This document shows, piece after piece, positions 53,439 through 61,869 of a DNA stretch of 64,000 nucleotides. The translations under genes were made by a program, and so were the position numbers. This DNA is from RYN-230 sp963717125 (GTDB lineage Bacteria; Actinomycetota; Actinomycetes; Streptosporangiales; Streptosporangiaceae). The stretch covers positions 1 through 64,000 of the forward strand of contig CAVQVG010000003.1 in NCBI GenBank assembly GCA_963717125.1. The letters run 5' to 3'. The notes below the pieces were generated by a model, which was not told the origin of the DNA, did not search any database, and was given only the letters and a program-made list of their open reading frames with translations. How positions within the stretch are numbered: position 1 is the first letter of the stretch; every line of letters begins with the position of its first letter.

Positions 53439-53729
53439 ATGATCGACCCGATCTGCGGCACCCGCCGCACGCGAGCCACTGCGGGGCTTCCGTCTCAGCG
53501 CGCCCGCAGCCACCTGGCCGTGACCGCGCGGGCACAGCCGGAGCAGACCCGCGATATCCAGCCCGGAGCCGCGCTCATCGTCGTGCCGCTGCAGCAAGAC
53601 ACCCGCAGCACCGCCGGGCGTACCCAGCCCGCCGCCAGTTACGCAGTCACGGTCATCACCCAGGACGGCGCCTGGAAAGGCCATGACATCGAGCCCGCCG
53701 CCGGCAACCAGGGCGGTACACCCGGATGA
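53439..53729 (+). CDS. Unknown protein, 96 aa, in the transfer operon
   Basis: ATG 53439 with AAAGGGAG upstream (53421-53428). Basic N-terminus (RTRRTRATAGL-type), then LAVTARAQPEQTRDIQPGAA and IVVPLQQDTRSTAGRTQPAA. TGA 53727-53729 shares ATGA with the next gene, which supports its being translated. No domain recognised. Confidence 0.6.
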   Translation: MIDPICGTRRTRATAGLPSQRARSHLAVTARAQPEQTRDIQPGAALIVVPLQQDTRSTAGRTQPAASYAVTVITQDGAWKGHDIEPAAGNQGGTPG

Positions 53730-54952
53730 GCCATTCCCCCGGCCGCGACCGCGGCGCGGTCAACCCCGCGCTGGCCGCAAGCGCGGCAGTGGTGCTGCTG
53801 CTGCCCGTCCTGCTACTCGGCGCCGTCAGCGGGCTCCTGTCCCAGCAGGCATCGGCCTGCCAGAACCAGCCTGCGCCTGCCAGCCGGGCCGCCGCCGCTA
53901 TCCCGGCCCGCTACCTCGCCTTATACCAGGAAACCGGGCAGGCATACGGGATCCCCTGGGAGGTACTCGCCGGCATCGGCGAGGCCGAATCCGATCACGG
54001 CCGCTCGGACGCTCCCGGAGTTCATTCCGGCGCCAATGCCTACGGCGCCGCCGGGCCGATGCAGTTCGGCATCGGCGGCGCCGCCGGGAACACCTGGGGC
54101 GGCGCCCCCATCCACCCCGCCACTGAGCAGACCAGCGGGTACGGCATCGACGGCGACCACGACGGGCAAGTCAACGTCTACGACCCTGGCGACGCTATCC
54201 CCTCAGCCGCCGGGTTCCTGGTCGCGCACGGCGCACCTGGCAACATGCGGGGTGCGCTGCTCGCCTACAACAATTCGCCGGATTACGCCGCTCTCGTGCT
54301 CCAGCAGGCGGCGAGCTACGCCCGCGGCGGCGCCCAGGCCGTCAGCGCCGCGGACAGCACCGCCTGTCAGCAGGCCGCCGCCGGGACGGCGGGCAAGATC
54401 ATCGCCTACGTGGAGCGGCAACTCGGGAAGCCCTACCAGTTCTCTTGGGGTCCTGGCGGCGCGATCACGCTCAATCCCCGTGTCTGCCCAGCTCATAAGG
54501 CTGATGCGGGTAGCGCTAGCGGTGCAGCGGGTGTGGCGCAAGTGGGTCTTGATCCTGAGCAGCGCTGTGTCGCGGCGATAGTGATCTTGTATGCGGCAGA
54601 TCAGTTGGGAAAGCCGTATCAGTGGGGCGGCACCGGGCCTGATGCGTTCGACTGCTCGGGCCTGGCCATGATGGCTTACCGGGCCGCCGGCGTCGCGATC
54701 CCCCGCACTAGCCAGCAGCAGTGGGCGGTCGGCCCCCGGGTTCCGCCGGGGCAGGAGCAGCCTGGTGACCTTGTCTTTTTCGCTGGCTCGGACGGCACAC
54801 CACAGGCGCCGGGACACGTCGCCATCGTGATCGGCAACGGCGAGATGATCGAGGCATACGCCACCGGCTACCCAATCCGGACCGCGACGTACGGACGGTC
54901 GTCCTCGCCGCCCGGCGACCAAGTGGCGGTTGGCTTTACCCGCCCTGTGTAG
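53726..54952 (+). CDS. Lytic transglycosylase - NlpC/P60 cell-wall hydrolase
   Basis: 408 residues. Membrane anchor near 16-38, then a transglycosylase-like domain (IPWEVLAGIGEAESDHGRSD, with catalytic Glu in GEAES; GAAGPMQFGIGGAAGN; SAAGFLVAHGAPGNMRGALL) and a C-terminal NlpC/P60 peptidase with Cys in DAFDCSGLAMMAYRAAG and His in GHVAIVIGNG. It opens the wall for the transfer apparatus. An incomplete second copy, YVERQLGKPYQFSWGPGG, precedes the peptidase start YAADQLGKPYQWGGTGPD, and the stretch between (54445-54610) has low third-position GC. Confidence 0.9.
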   Translation: MSHSPGRDRGAVNPALAASAAVVLLLPVLLLGAVSGLLSQQASACQNQPAPASRAAAAIPARYLALYQETGQAYGIPWEVLAGIGEAESDHGRSDAPGVHSGANAYGAAGPMQFGIGGAAGNTWGGAPIHPATEQTSGYGIDGDHDGQVNVYDPGDAIPSAAGFLVAHGAPGNMRGALLAYNNSPDYAALVLQQAASYARGGAQAVSAADSTACQQAAAGTAGKIIAYVERQLGKPYQFSWGPGGAITLNPRVCPAHKADAGSASGAAGVAQVGLDPEQRCVAAIVILYAADQLGKPYQWGGTGPDAFDCSGLAMMAYRAAGVAIPRTSQQQWAVGPRVPPGQEQPGDLVFFAGSDGTPQAPGHVAIVIGNGEMIEAYATGYPIRTATYGRSSSPPGDQVAVGFTRPV

Positions 54953-55349
54953 GTTCTCACAGCAAATGGCGCTTTCTCAAAGATCTGACGCCTATCTGGC
55001 GCTTGCGTCATTTCGATGAGAATCCGTCTACGAAGTGCCGTCTCGTTGACAGTATTATCCGGTGCCTTCTTGTGCTTGCCCTCGGGTCAGAAGTCTCGGG
55101 CCGGTCGCGCCCGCGTAAGGTATCGCCGGGCCGACGGCCAATTCGCTGACACGACCATGAACCAGGTTGAGGTCGATTAGGTCGTGACCCAGGCTGACAG
55201 CCCGGGAGGAGTTCCCTTCATACAAAGGCAGACAGCACTACTCGGGCTGGTACTGGACGGCAGCCCGGGGGACTGCTGGTGGTCCACGCAGATGCTAGAT
55301 CGTCTGTGCCTCGGGCATAGGGTTGCCCGAGGTTGCCTATGCTCGGGCC
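54953..55349. promoter_or_regulatory. Intergenic region with candidate operator
   Basis: 397 bases, AT-richer. TTGACA at about 55046 is a possible -35. At the right end GCATAGG (55315-55321) and CCTATGC (55336-55342) form an inverted repeat; TATGCT (55338-55343) could be the -10 of a near-leaderless mRNA starting at ATG 55350. No gene supported. Confidence 0.35.
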
Positions 55350-57377
55350 ATGAAGCGTCACCTGGCGGTGGCCGGCAAGGCCGTCGGCAGTACTGCCCTT
55401 GGCGGTCTTGTCCTCTACCTCGTCGCCACCGTGCCTACACATGTGCACGTCTACTGGCCCTACTGGGTCTTCCTGGCGGCAGTCCTGGTTGGCGTCGCCT
55501 TGTACTTCGCCGGGCAGGAACGGAGCCCGGCCGCCGACAAGGCTGACACGCCATCATCGCCGACCGGCCACTGCGCGGGTCCCGCTGTCACCAATCAGTG
55601 GCGGCTGGTCGCCAACGTCAGCGGGGAGATGCTCCAGCTCCAGAACAACAGCATGAGCCACCCCGGCTATGCGCACCGCTCACCGACGGAAAGTCCGCCA
55701 TCGGTCCGCATCGGGATGAGGGTGGCCTGCGCCCAGCTCGGTGTGGCCGCCTCGACGTCAGATCTCCGGGCCAAGTTCCTGCGCTTCTTGGTCCAGTCAC
55801 CAGTGATGGATCTGCTGCGCGAGCTGACCCAAATTCCCGAAGACGCTCTTTGGATAGCGCGCGATGACAACCCGCCCTTCAACTTCGCCGCGGTCCTTGC
55901 TCCGCCTGACACCGAGGAGCCTCCGGTCGCTTGGGCGCGCATCCTGCTACCCGAAAACCTCACCCGGCAGTACGGGCGTGACTCCCGCTGCGCCTACCTG
56001 GTCGTGTATGCCGAGCCCCGGACAACTGCTGGCACCCCGGCCCCTGCTGCCAGTCTCGCCAGCTGGCACCAGCGCCTCAGCGCGGTTCTCAAGCTGCCGG
56101 CCGCACTGGCGGGATTTCTTGCCGACGATCTGAGGTTGCCGACGGCCGACGAGCCAGCCGCTGAAGTTGGCGTCTGGCTGAAGGCCCCGCGTGCCCTGAC
56201 CGAACTGGTTGAGGTAGATGCCTTCGACACGGTGGCCGGTTCACCGCAGTCGAACTGGTTCATGGGCTTCGCCATCGCCGGTCCCGATGGCGAGCAGATG
56301 TCAGAGACTGCGCTGGCCTGGCTACGGCAGATGTGCGACTCCTCGCTCCACCCCGACAACTATGAATCGGCCCTAACCAGCCTCAGACCGCAGTCAACCG
56401 ACGGCCCGCGGCTCACCGTACGGTTGCTCCGCGACGAATGGCATACCTGGCGCGACATCGCTCACATCGTTGCACTGGAAGTGGAAGTCGCCAACGCTAC
56501 CAACAGGCGGATCAGGATCGCCGCGGTCAACCTGGACAGCAGCTGGAATGGCCAGCCGCCCGGCGCACTGCCGGTGCTTTGGGCTGCCGAGCAAGACGCC
56601 CTGGATGCCGAGGTCACCGCACTCCGCGATCGCCACTATGGGCCGGAGTTTCCCGCCCCCCAGGACGTGCCGCCGCACGGAGCCGTGCACGGCTGGCAGG
56701 TCACCACGATGACCCGGCCGCTGACGGGAGCTACGCCCAGCCTGACGCTGACGGTCCGGGAGGCGGTCGGCCGCCAGTACTTGCTGGTGATCCCGCGAAT
56801 GGACCCGCAACAGGTGCCGTGGAGCGACCCGCGTGTGCTGGCTGCCATGGAGGATGAAGAACAACTACGGCAGGAACTCGGGTTCGTTCCCCTCCCAGAT
56901 TTCGACTCCGGCGCTACCTTTCCCGGACGTGTTCCGCAGATTGTTGATCACGGTACGCGAGTGCACTTCGTGGAAGAAGAGAGTGCAGCCGAGCCTCTTA
57001 GCTCTACCACGACCGTGGTCAAGACGACCCCGCAAGGCTTTCTCGCCGTGTCCAGGTATCGCGGCCGAACGACCCTGGCAGTTAATGACGGCTCCCGCAC
57101 TCGCGTGACAGCCGGATTGAATACCGAGGAAGCAGCCAAAGCGGCAAGTGCCCTGACCACAGAGAACCGGGGCGATGCATCGGCGGCGACGTCTATCAAC
57201 TGCGGCATCCGCCCGCAGACCGGGATGCCCTCGCAGGGCACCCTCAGGGTGATCAGGGATCAGGACGGAGCCACAATGAAGATCCACGACGGCAGGCGCA
57301 CACGCGCAACTGCCCGGCTGAACACCAAGCAGGCGACCGAAGCAGCAGAGGCGCTGCGTGGAAACCATGTGGAATGA
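55350..57377 (+). CDS. Membrane-anchored protein of unknown function, 675 aa
   Basis: Two adjacent membrane helices at about 14-32 and 37-56 (VGSTALGGLVLYLVATVPTH; YWVFLAAVLVGVALYFAGQ), then a large cytoplasmic region (LVANVSGEMLQLQNNSMSHP, PEDALWIARDDNPPFNFAAV, HTWRDIAHIVALEVEVANAT). The C-terminus has two related segments, GRTTLAVNDGSRTRVTAGLN with TEEAAKAASAL, and DGATMKIHDGRRTRATARLN with TKQATEAAEAL. No known family. It overlaps the downstream caspase-like gene, so the two probably act together, for instance as sensor/effector in defence. Start ATG 55350. Confidence 0.6.
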   Translation: MKRHLAVAGKAVGSTALGGLVLYLVATVPTHVHVYWPYWVFLAAVLVGVALYFAGQERSPAADKADTPSSPTGHCAGPAVTNQWRLVANVSGEMLQLQNNSMSHPGYAHRSPTESPPSVRIGMRVACAQLGVAASTSDLRAKFLRFLVQSPVMDLLRELTQIPEDALWIARDDNPPFNFAAVLAPPDTEEPPVAWARILLPENLTRQYGRDSRCAYLVVYAEPRTTAGTPAPAASLASWHQRLSAVLKLPAALAGFLADDLRLPTADEPAAEVGVWLKAPRALTELVEVDAFDTVAGSPQSNWFMGFAIAGPDGEQMSETALAWLRQMCDSSLHPDNYESALTSLRPQSTDGPRLTVRLLRDEWHTWRDIAHIVALEVEVANATNRRIRIAAVNLDSSWNGQPPGALPVLWAAEQDALDAEVTALRDRHYGPEFPAPQDVPPHGAVHGWQVTTMTRPLTGATPSLTLTVREAVGRQYLLVIPRMDPQQVPWSDPRVLAAMEDEEQLRQELGFVPLPDFDSGATFPGRVPQIVDHGTRVHFVEEESAAEPLSSTTTVVKTTPQGFLAVSRYRGRTTLAVNDGSRTRVTAGLNTEEAAKAASALTTENRGDASAATSINCGIRPQTGMPSQGTLRVIRDQDGATMKIHDGRRTRATARLNTKQATEAAEALRGNHVE

Positions 57378-57993
57378 GCCGATGCCCCCAGGAGAGCGGC
57401 GCAGCCCCCAGGTTGACCAGACGGTGGTCGCGGACGAACTACGTGAGAATCAGAGTATGAGTGCCTCTAACGTGCTGGTTACCGCACCCAGATGCCGTCG
57501 GATCACCGCCGAGCTGGCAGAAGTGGCAGGCAGTTTCGCGGGCCAGGTCGATATGCGCCCCAGCACTGACCTCGGCGAACGCGGTGAGGCCATCAGTTCG
57601 GCGACTGGCCTGGTACTCATCGACGGCCACCACACAGGTCCCGGTTTAGTCGATGGACTCAACCTTGGCTGGCGCGATCACTGTCCGGGCATTAAGGCGC
57701 AGATCCTGATCGTCGGATGCTGTTACTCCGGAGAAAGCGATTTCATCGCTGCCGTGCGCGCGGGACTGGACCGGCCAGTGACCTACCTTGGCTGCGACGG
57801 CATCGCGCCTTACCGGCATGCCAGGCTCGTGTTCATTCCCGTGCTCCGCGCCCTGCTCGCTGACAGCATCCCGAGTGCAGTTGATACCGCGAAGGACATC
57901 ATCAACCGAGCGCTGGCCCGCACGCGCGCCGAGCACCCGCGCATGACATCCCTCGCCCGCTGGAACGCCAGCGACCTTGACCCGCTGAAGTAG
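57367..57993 (+). CDS. Small caspase-like protein
   Basis: 208 residues from ATG 57367 (overlapping the upstream stop by 11 bases); ATG 57457 is an alternative. The centre reads TGLVLIDGHHTGPGLVDGLN with a candidate catalytic His near 88, then IKAQILIVGCCYSGESDF with a candidate Cys near 118, and PVTYLGCDGIAPYRHARLVF. His and Cys on strand ends resemble caspase/CHAT proteases, though the His-Cys spacing of about 30 is short. Paired with the membrane protein upstream, it could be a protease arm of a defence module; this is inference. Confidence 0.5.
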   Translation: MWNEPMPPGERRSPQVDQTVVADELRENQSMSASNVLVTAPRCRRITAELAEVAGSFAGQVDMRPSTDLGERGEAISSATGLVLIDGHHTGPGLVDGLNLGWRDHCPGIKAQILIVGCCYSGESDFIAAVRAGLDRPVTYLGCDGIAPYRHARLVFIPVLRALLADSIPSAVDTAKDIINRALARTRAEHPRMTSLARWNASDLDPLK

Positions 57994-58109
57994 CGGGACA
58001 CGGCGCCAGCTAAAGAAAATGCCACATCGATGAGAAAGATGCCGACGACAGAACGCTGAGACAGCTTGCATCTGGCCAAGTAGGCGGAGTGCCGACCGCA
58101 AAGTGTGAC

Positions 58110-58136
58110 GAGAATCTACACCCTGGTTAGATTCTC
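58110..58136. terminator. Hairpin after the caspase-like gene
   Basis: GAGAATCT (58110-58117) and AGATTCTC (58129-58136), perfect 8-bp stem, loop of 11, followed by CTGACC. A likely terminator of the two-gene operon. Confidence 0.5.
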
Positions 58137-58170
58137 CTGACCGAGGGTTGCACCAGGCCAGGTCAGCGCG

Positions 58171-58516
58171 GTGCCTGGCGAAAAGAACGAAGAGAACGTA
58201 AACCCGTTGCACGCCACCATCACCACCAACAAGATCTCCATGACACGCCCGGCCCGCACCGCCTTGCAGGTGCTCCTGCACGCCGACGGCGACCAACTCT
58301 ACGGCGAGCAGATCGCCAGGGTGAGCCGACTCGGGCTGGGCACCATCTATCTATTCCCCGCTGGCCCGGCTGGCCGCCGCTGGATGGATCACCAGCCGCA
58401 GAGAAGGCCAGCATGCCTGCGACAACCGCAACCGCCACAGACCCCACTACAGGCTGCGGATACGCCGCACCTACCACATCCTGACACCCGATGGCCGCAG
58501 GGGCGGCCCAGCATGA
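58171..58516 (+). pseudogene. PadR-like winged-helix regulator, one frameshift
   Basis: Starts with KISMTRPARTALQVLLHADG and LYGEQIARVSRLGLGTIY, the PadR HTH; near 58352 the frame shifts, and the second frame continues SPLARLAAAGWITSREGQHA to PDGRRGGPA and TGA 58514-58516. Together about 115 residues, close to the short PadR form. The uncorrected first frame ends at 58584 with an unconserved tail. Start GTG 58171 or ATG 58240. Confidence 0.6.
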
Positions 58517-58524
58517 ACCGTCCC

Positions 58525-59313
58525 TCAGCCGGTGATCGGTTGCAGGGGGTGCGCGAACCGATCGAGGCCCGCGTCGTCGAGTAGCTCCGGCGGTGGCCAG
58601 TTGACATCGTGGCCAGTCGGCGGGTTCATGACGTAGTAGCTGCGTCCGTGCGGGCGTGGCGAAGCGGCCGGGGAAGCAGTCGAGGCCCCGTAGGTCTGGA
58701 CGACAAAGCAGCCGAGCACCAAGGTCGAGCAGGAGGCAAACTCGGGAAGCCCCGCACTGCCGGAGACCTTCGGCCGCAGCTGGTATACCCGGCGGGTAAA
58801 GAGCGCTGGGCGGCCCCGGGACTCGACGGCGGCGATCCGGATCTGCATGTTCTCCGGCGGGCGCTGCTGGCGGAAGACGAACGTCCGGGCGGCCTGCGGC
58901 AGGACGACGACCTGATCAGCCCCCCAGAAGTATTCCAAGACCATAGACTTCATGGCAGCCCATGTCGCGATAGTCAGTTGCTGCCCGGGAGCCAGCGTGC
59001 GGGGCTTGCCGAGCATCATGGGTGCCAGCAGATGCTTGACTTGGCCGTCAAGGCTGCTCATCCAGCCTCCGTTGCAGCCGTCGTCGCGGCTGCCGCATAC
59101 AACGGCTGCCTCGATGGCCGCGATGAGTTCCGTCGGCCAGGTCCGGGTCGTGGCAACGCCGTCTGGGCCGGCCGTGGTGCGCTCATAGGTCCGATCAGGC
59201 CCGAGTATTTGAGGTGTCAGGATGTCGTTGACCCACCGGGAAAAGAGATGTTCCTTAGTGATCTTCACGAGCGGCCTGGCGCGCTCGCAGAAGATGCAGG
59301 ACTGCTGGGGCAT
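58525..59313 (-). CDS. HNH endonuclease-like protein
   Basis: 262 residues from ATG 59313. The N-terminus MPQQSCIFCERARPLVKITK has the first CxxC, then KEHLFSRWVNDILTP, and CGSRDDGCNGGWMSSLDGQV with the second Cys pair and the N-x-x-W of HNH nucleases with structural zinc. C-terminal half is unassigned (IATWAAMKSMVLEYFWGADQ). Divergent from the AbiU2-like gene. Likely a restriction or defence nuclease; a longer start up to 59952 is antisense to that gene and not credible. Confidence 0.75.
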   Translation of the reverse strand: MPQQSCIFCERARPLVKITKEHLFSRWVNDILTPQILGPDRTYERTTAGPDGVATTRTWPTELIAAIEAAVVCGSRDDGCNGGWMSSLDGQVKHLLAPMMLGKPRTLAPGQQLTIATWAAMKSMVLEYFWGADQVVVLPQAARTFVFRQQRPPENMQIRIAAVESRGRPALFTRRVYQLRPKVSGSAGLPEFASCSTLVLGCFVVQTYGASTASPAASPRPHGRSYYVMNPPTGHDVNWPPPELLDDAGLDRFAHPLQPITG

Positions 59314-59448
59314 GACCAGGAAACTAGCATCGGCGCGGCGGACCCTCGGCCAACTCGTCCTGCGCGCCGTCTCGCAGGCTGGGAACGCGGGTACCGCCCG
59401 ACCATAAAGGGCGGGCGCAACGGCCAAAGCGGTCGCTAACGTGGCTTC

Positions 59449-60120
59449 ATGACCGCGCAAGACGACTGGCAGCGCTGGTGCGACCGGTTCGACAAGACCC
59501 ATAACGGCGTCATACGGCTCTTCCACGACCGTGCCATCTGGCGGACTATCCTGGCCATGCTCGATGCCAACCCCAAGGTCGCCCGTGGCGGCTTCGGCGA
59601 GTACTGGCTTGGATCCTGCTATACCGACAGCATGTTCGTCGGCATCCGCCGGGAAACCGGAGCCGACAACGGCAGCATCGGCATCCGGCGCTCCCTCAAC
59701 GGCCTTGCCAGCAATCCCAGAATGGCCAGCCGTAACTGGTATGAGCAGGAGTTCCGCCGACGCGGTCACCAGAGGCGGGACGCCTGGGAACTGGCGGAAC
59801 TCGACGCCGGATTCAACATCTTCGCCGCACCCGGCCAGCCATTCATCGATGCCGCGCGGGTCAAGCAGGACATCACGAAGCTGGATGCCGTGATCAGCCG
59901 GGTGAACACCTACACCACCAAGGCCATCTCCCACCGTGATGACACCCTGCACGGAGCGCCTACGGCCCTGGCAGTTACGTGGGCCGAACTGGATGCTGCC
60001 CTCGACGCCGTCGGAAACATCTACAAGAAGTACTACCGGCTACGCCACCCTGGAGAAGCGCTTGGCGCCCTCACCCCCTTGAAATCGCCCGGCTGGATTC
60101 AGATGTTCGAGACCGCGTAG
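59449..60120 (+). CDS. AbiU2/HEPN-like protein
   Basis: 223 residues from ATG 59449. All-helical: HNGVIRLFHDRAIWRTILAM, then SMFVGIRRETGADNGSIGIR, and YTTKAISHRDDTLHGAP with a helix ELDAALDAVGNIYKKYYRLR. The SHRDD and C-terminal helix match the AbiU2/HEPN pattern of candidate RNase or abortive-infection proteins; an R-x4-6-H motif is only partly visible. Divergent with the HNH gene over 135 bases. Confidence 0.55.
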   Translation: MTAQDDWQRWCDRFDKTHNGVIRLFHDRAIWRTILAMLDANPKVARGGFGEYWLGSCYTDSMFVGIRRETGADNGSIGIRRSLNGLASNPRMASRNWYEQEFRRRGHQRRDAWELAELDAGFNIFAAPGQPFIDAARVKQDITKLDAVISRVNTYTTKAISHRDDTLHGAPTALAVTWAELDAALDAVGNIYKKYYRLRHPGEALGALTPLKSPGWIQMFETA

Positions 60121-60409
60121 ATGCCGCCGGGCTTCACCCCGCCGGACGACGTCGGGTTCGAGCCAGCGAACGCGTTTTGAGGTTTCGCGAGGCCTTTCGC
60201 CCAGCCCGCTCGCCCGCGGGAAAAATCTGGGGCCGAGTGACGGGAATCGGATGCCGCCGCCGTGTCCTGCGGCTTATTTGCCCCATGATCGCGATCATGG
60301 TGTCAACTGCGGTGGCAAACCCCGGCCACCCGGCTGTCCCCCGCCGCGACGGGTCCGCGTCCCGGCGGCATAGCCGCAAACGCAGTGGCGTGTGCCGTCC
60401 CTGGGGCGC
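60121..60409. other. Intergenic region with an 18-bp perfect palindrome
   Basis: No gene supported. CCATGATCGCGATCATGG at 60283-60300 is perfectly self-complementary. It lies between the AbiU2-like gene and the convergent gene at 60410, so it might be an operator, a nick or a methylation-rich site (two GATC). Confidence 0.55.
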
Positions 60410-60916
60410 TTAGTGATCTGCCGTATTCTCGCCGTGGGCAGTCAGTGCGCGGAGCAGCGTGTACCCGGGCGTGCTGAGGGCTGGCCGCACCCGGGCCTTG
60501 GCGGTGAAGACCTCGGGGGCGTCGAAGACTGGCTCACCGTGCGGGCGCCGGGTGTAGGGCACGCGACCGTAGTCCACCCCGTCGGCGGCGTCGAAGCTGG
60601 TCCAGGTGATCGCTTCCTGCTCGCCCTCGCGCAGCGGATGGTTCGAGACGGCGCGGGTGGAGACTACTCCGGCTTTGACCACCCAGACCTGGGGGACGGC
60701 CAGCACCCATCGCCGGGCGCCGGTCTCGCGTGCCCTGGCGGCGGCACGCAGTTCGAATGCTGTGGCTGCTGTCTCGTCGCGCAGGTAGTCGTAGTCGCTG
60801 AGCACTGTCGCGGGCTGCCCGTCCAGGGCGACGATAGCGGGACAGTCCCCGCGCTGGATGATGCGTTCCAGCCGCCCGGTCACATCGAGCAGGAGCCTGG
60901 CGGTGTCATCGTTCAT
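60410..60916 (-). CDS. Unknown protein, 168 aa
   Basis: ATG 60916 begins MNDDTARLLLDVTGRLERII; further LSDYDYLRDETAATAFELRA and a beta-rich middle (RRWVLAVPQVWVVKAGVVST, EAITWTSFDAADGVDYGRVP). It overlaps the stop of the upstream gene by 11 bases. No family recognised. Possibly an element-encoded single-domain protein. Confidence 0.6.
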   Translation of the reverse strand: MNDDTARLLLDVTGRLERIIQRGDCPAIVALDGQPATVLSDYDYLRDETAATAFELRAAARARETGARRWVLAVPQVWVVKAGVVSTRAVSNHPLREGEQEAITWTSFDAADGVDYGRVPYTRRPHGEPVFDAPEVFTAKARVRPALSTPGYTLLRALTAHGENTADH

Positions 60917-61154
60917 CCGGCTCGGGCTCTCCGGCCAGGTCGTCGGCCTCCTTGTAGGCGAAGTAGGCATCCATCACCTGCACCTGGGCGCGGTCACATT
61001 CGTGGGACAGGCGCAGGAGAGTGCGGTTGATCTGGCCGCGCCGGTGCCGCGCCGCCCGGCCCCGCGTATCGTCGAGTTCAGTGCCGTCCAGCTTCCGCAG
61101 CTCGGCCAGCAGTTCCTCCGCCGTGCTGATCGCGGCCTGAAGGTCGATTCTCAT
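60906..61154 (-). CDS. Unknown helical protein, 82 aa
   Basis: ATG 61154 preceded by AGGAGG at 7 bases. MRIDLQAAISTAEELLAELR, then LDDTRGRAARHRRGQINRTL and LRLSHECDRAQVQVMDAYFA; coiled, charged. Starts a two-gene unit with the 60410-60916 gene. No family recognised. Confidence 0.6.
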   Translation of the reverse strand: MRIDLQAAISTAEELLAELRKLDGTELDDTRGRAARHRRGQINRTLLRLSHECDRAQVQVMDAYFAYKEADDLAGEPEPDER

Positions 61155-61512
61155 CGGCGTGCCTCCTGTCACCGTGCAGTCTTCCGCACGGCCAGCCTCA
61201 CCGGGCACCCGCATGGTTGTCACGCAGCAATCCTGGCCCGATCCTGGCGTGAACATCCCGGAGGCCGCCGTCAGCGGAAGGCATCCAGAGGCGCCCCCGC
61301 GTTAGCCAGAGCCGCCACCTGCGGAGTGACGGCCACTGCCGATGGTAAAGGAGATCGCGGGGACGCGGGGAATTGCCCGCAAAAGCGGAAGCGTCGCTAC
61401 CCCGTTATCCGGTGACCTGTTCGGCTCCGGCCGAGTGGCGGATATCGCGCCCGGCTCGCCCGGCATTTGCGCGGTTCCGCGGTGTGCATGTGCCACCGCA
61501 TCTTGCGCTTGT
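61155..61512. other. No supported gene
   Basis: 358 bases. Frames on both strands are short, lack Shine-Dalgarno sites, and match no family. The promoter of the 60906-61154 gene should lie at its left part. Confidence 0.5.
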
Positions 61513-61869
61513 TCAGGGCGCGGTGTCTGCGCTGACGGTGGTCCAGGCGGCGACGTAGCAGTAGCCGGCAGAGGCGAGGGTGTCTGCGGTCACGGTGAGG
61601 CTGGCGGAGTTATGGAGTTCGGCTCGTTCCCGTCGGCGGGTGTGCATACGACCGGACCGGAGCAGGTCCGCGATCGAGTCTTTCAGCGTGGCGGGCGGGA
61701 ACTGGCTGTTGAGCAGGTCGTAGATGACTGCGGAGCCTTGCTGGTCCATCCTGTCCGGGACAAGGTCAACGTAGCCGTCTTGGGTGACGATGGTGCGGCA
61801 GCCCCAGGCGCCGGTGGCGCCGGGGGGTACCGCGTCGGCTAGTCCCCATTGCAGGCGCGGAAGCGGCAT
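61513..61869 (-). CDS. Unknown protein, 118 aa
   Basis: ATG 61869 with GGGAGGAAAC right upstream. MPLPRLQWGLADAVPPGATG, TIVTQDGYVDLVPDRMDQQG, VIYDLLNSQFPPATLKDSIA, RERAELHNSASLTVTADTLA. The pattern QDGYVDLVPDRMDQQG recurs, in my recollection, in proteins from actinobacterial elements, without a function. Alone on its strand, likely single gene. Confidence 0.6.
   Translation of the reverse strand: MPLPRLQWGLADAVPPGATGAWGCRTIVTQDGYVDLVPDRMDQQGSAVIYDLLNSQFPPATLKDSIADLLRSGRMHTRRRERAELHNSASLTVTADTLASAGYCYVAAWTTVSADTAP

Noticed and set aside
59314..59952. Extension of the HNH protein to 475 residues
   Set aside because: Antisense to the AbiU2-like gene; first CxxC motif sits directly after ATG 59313.
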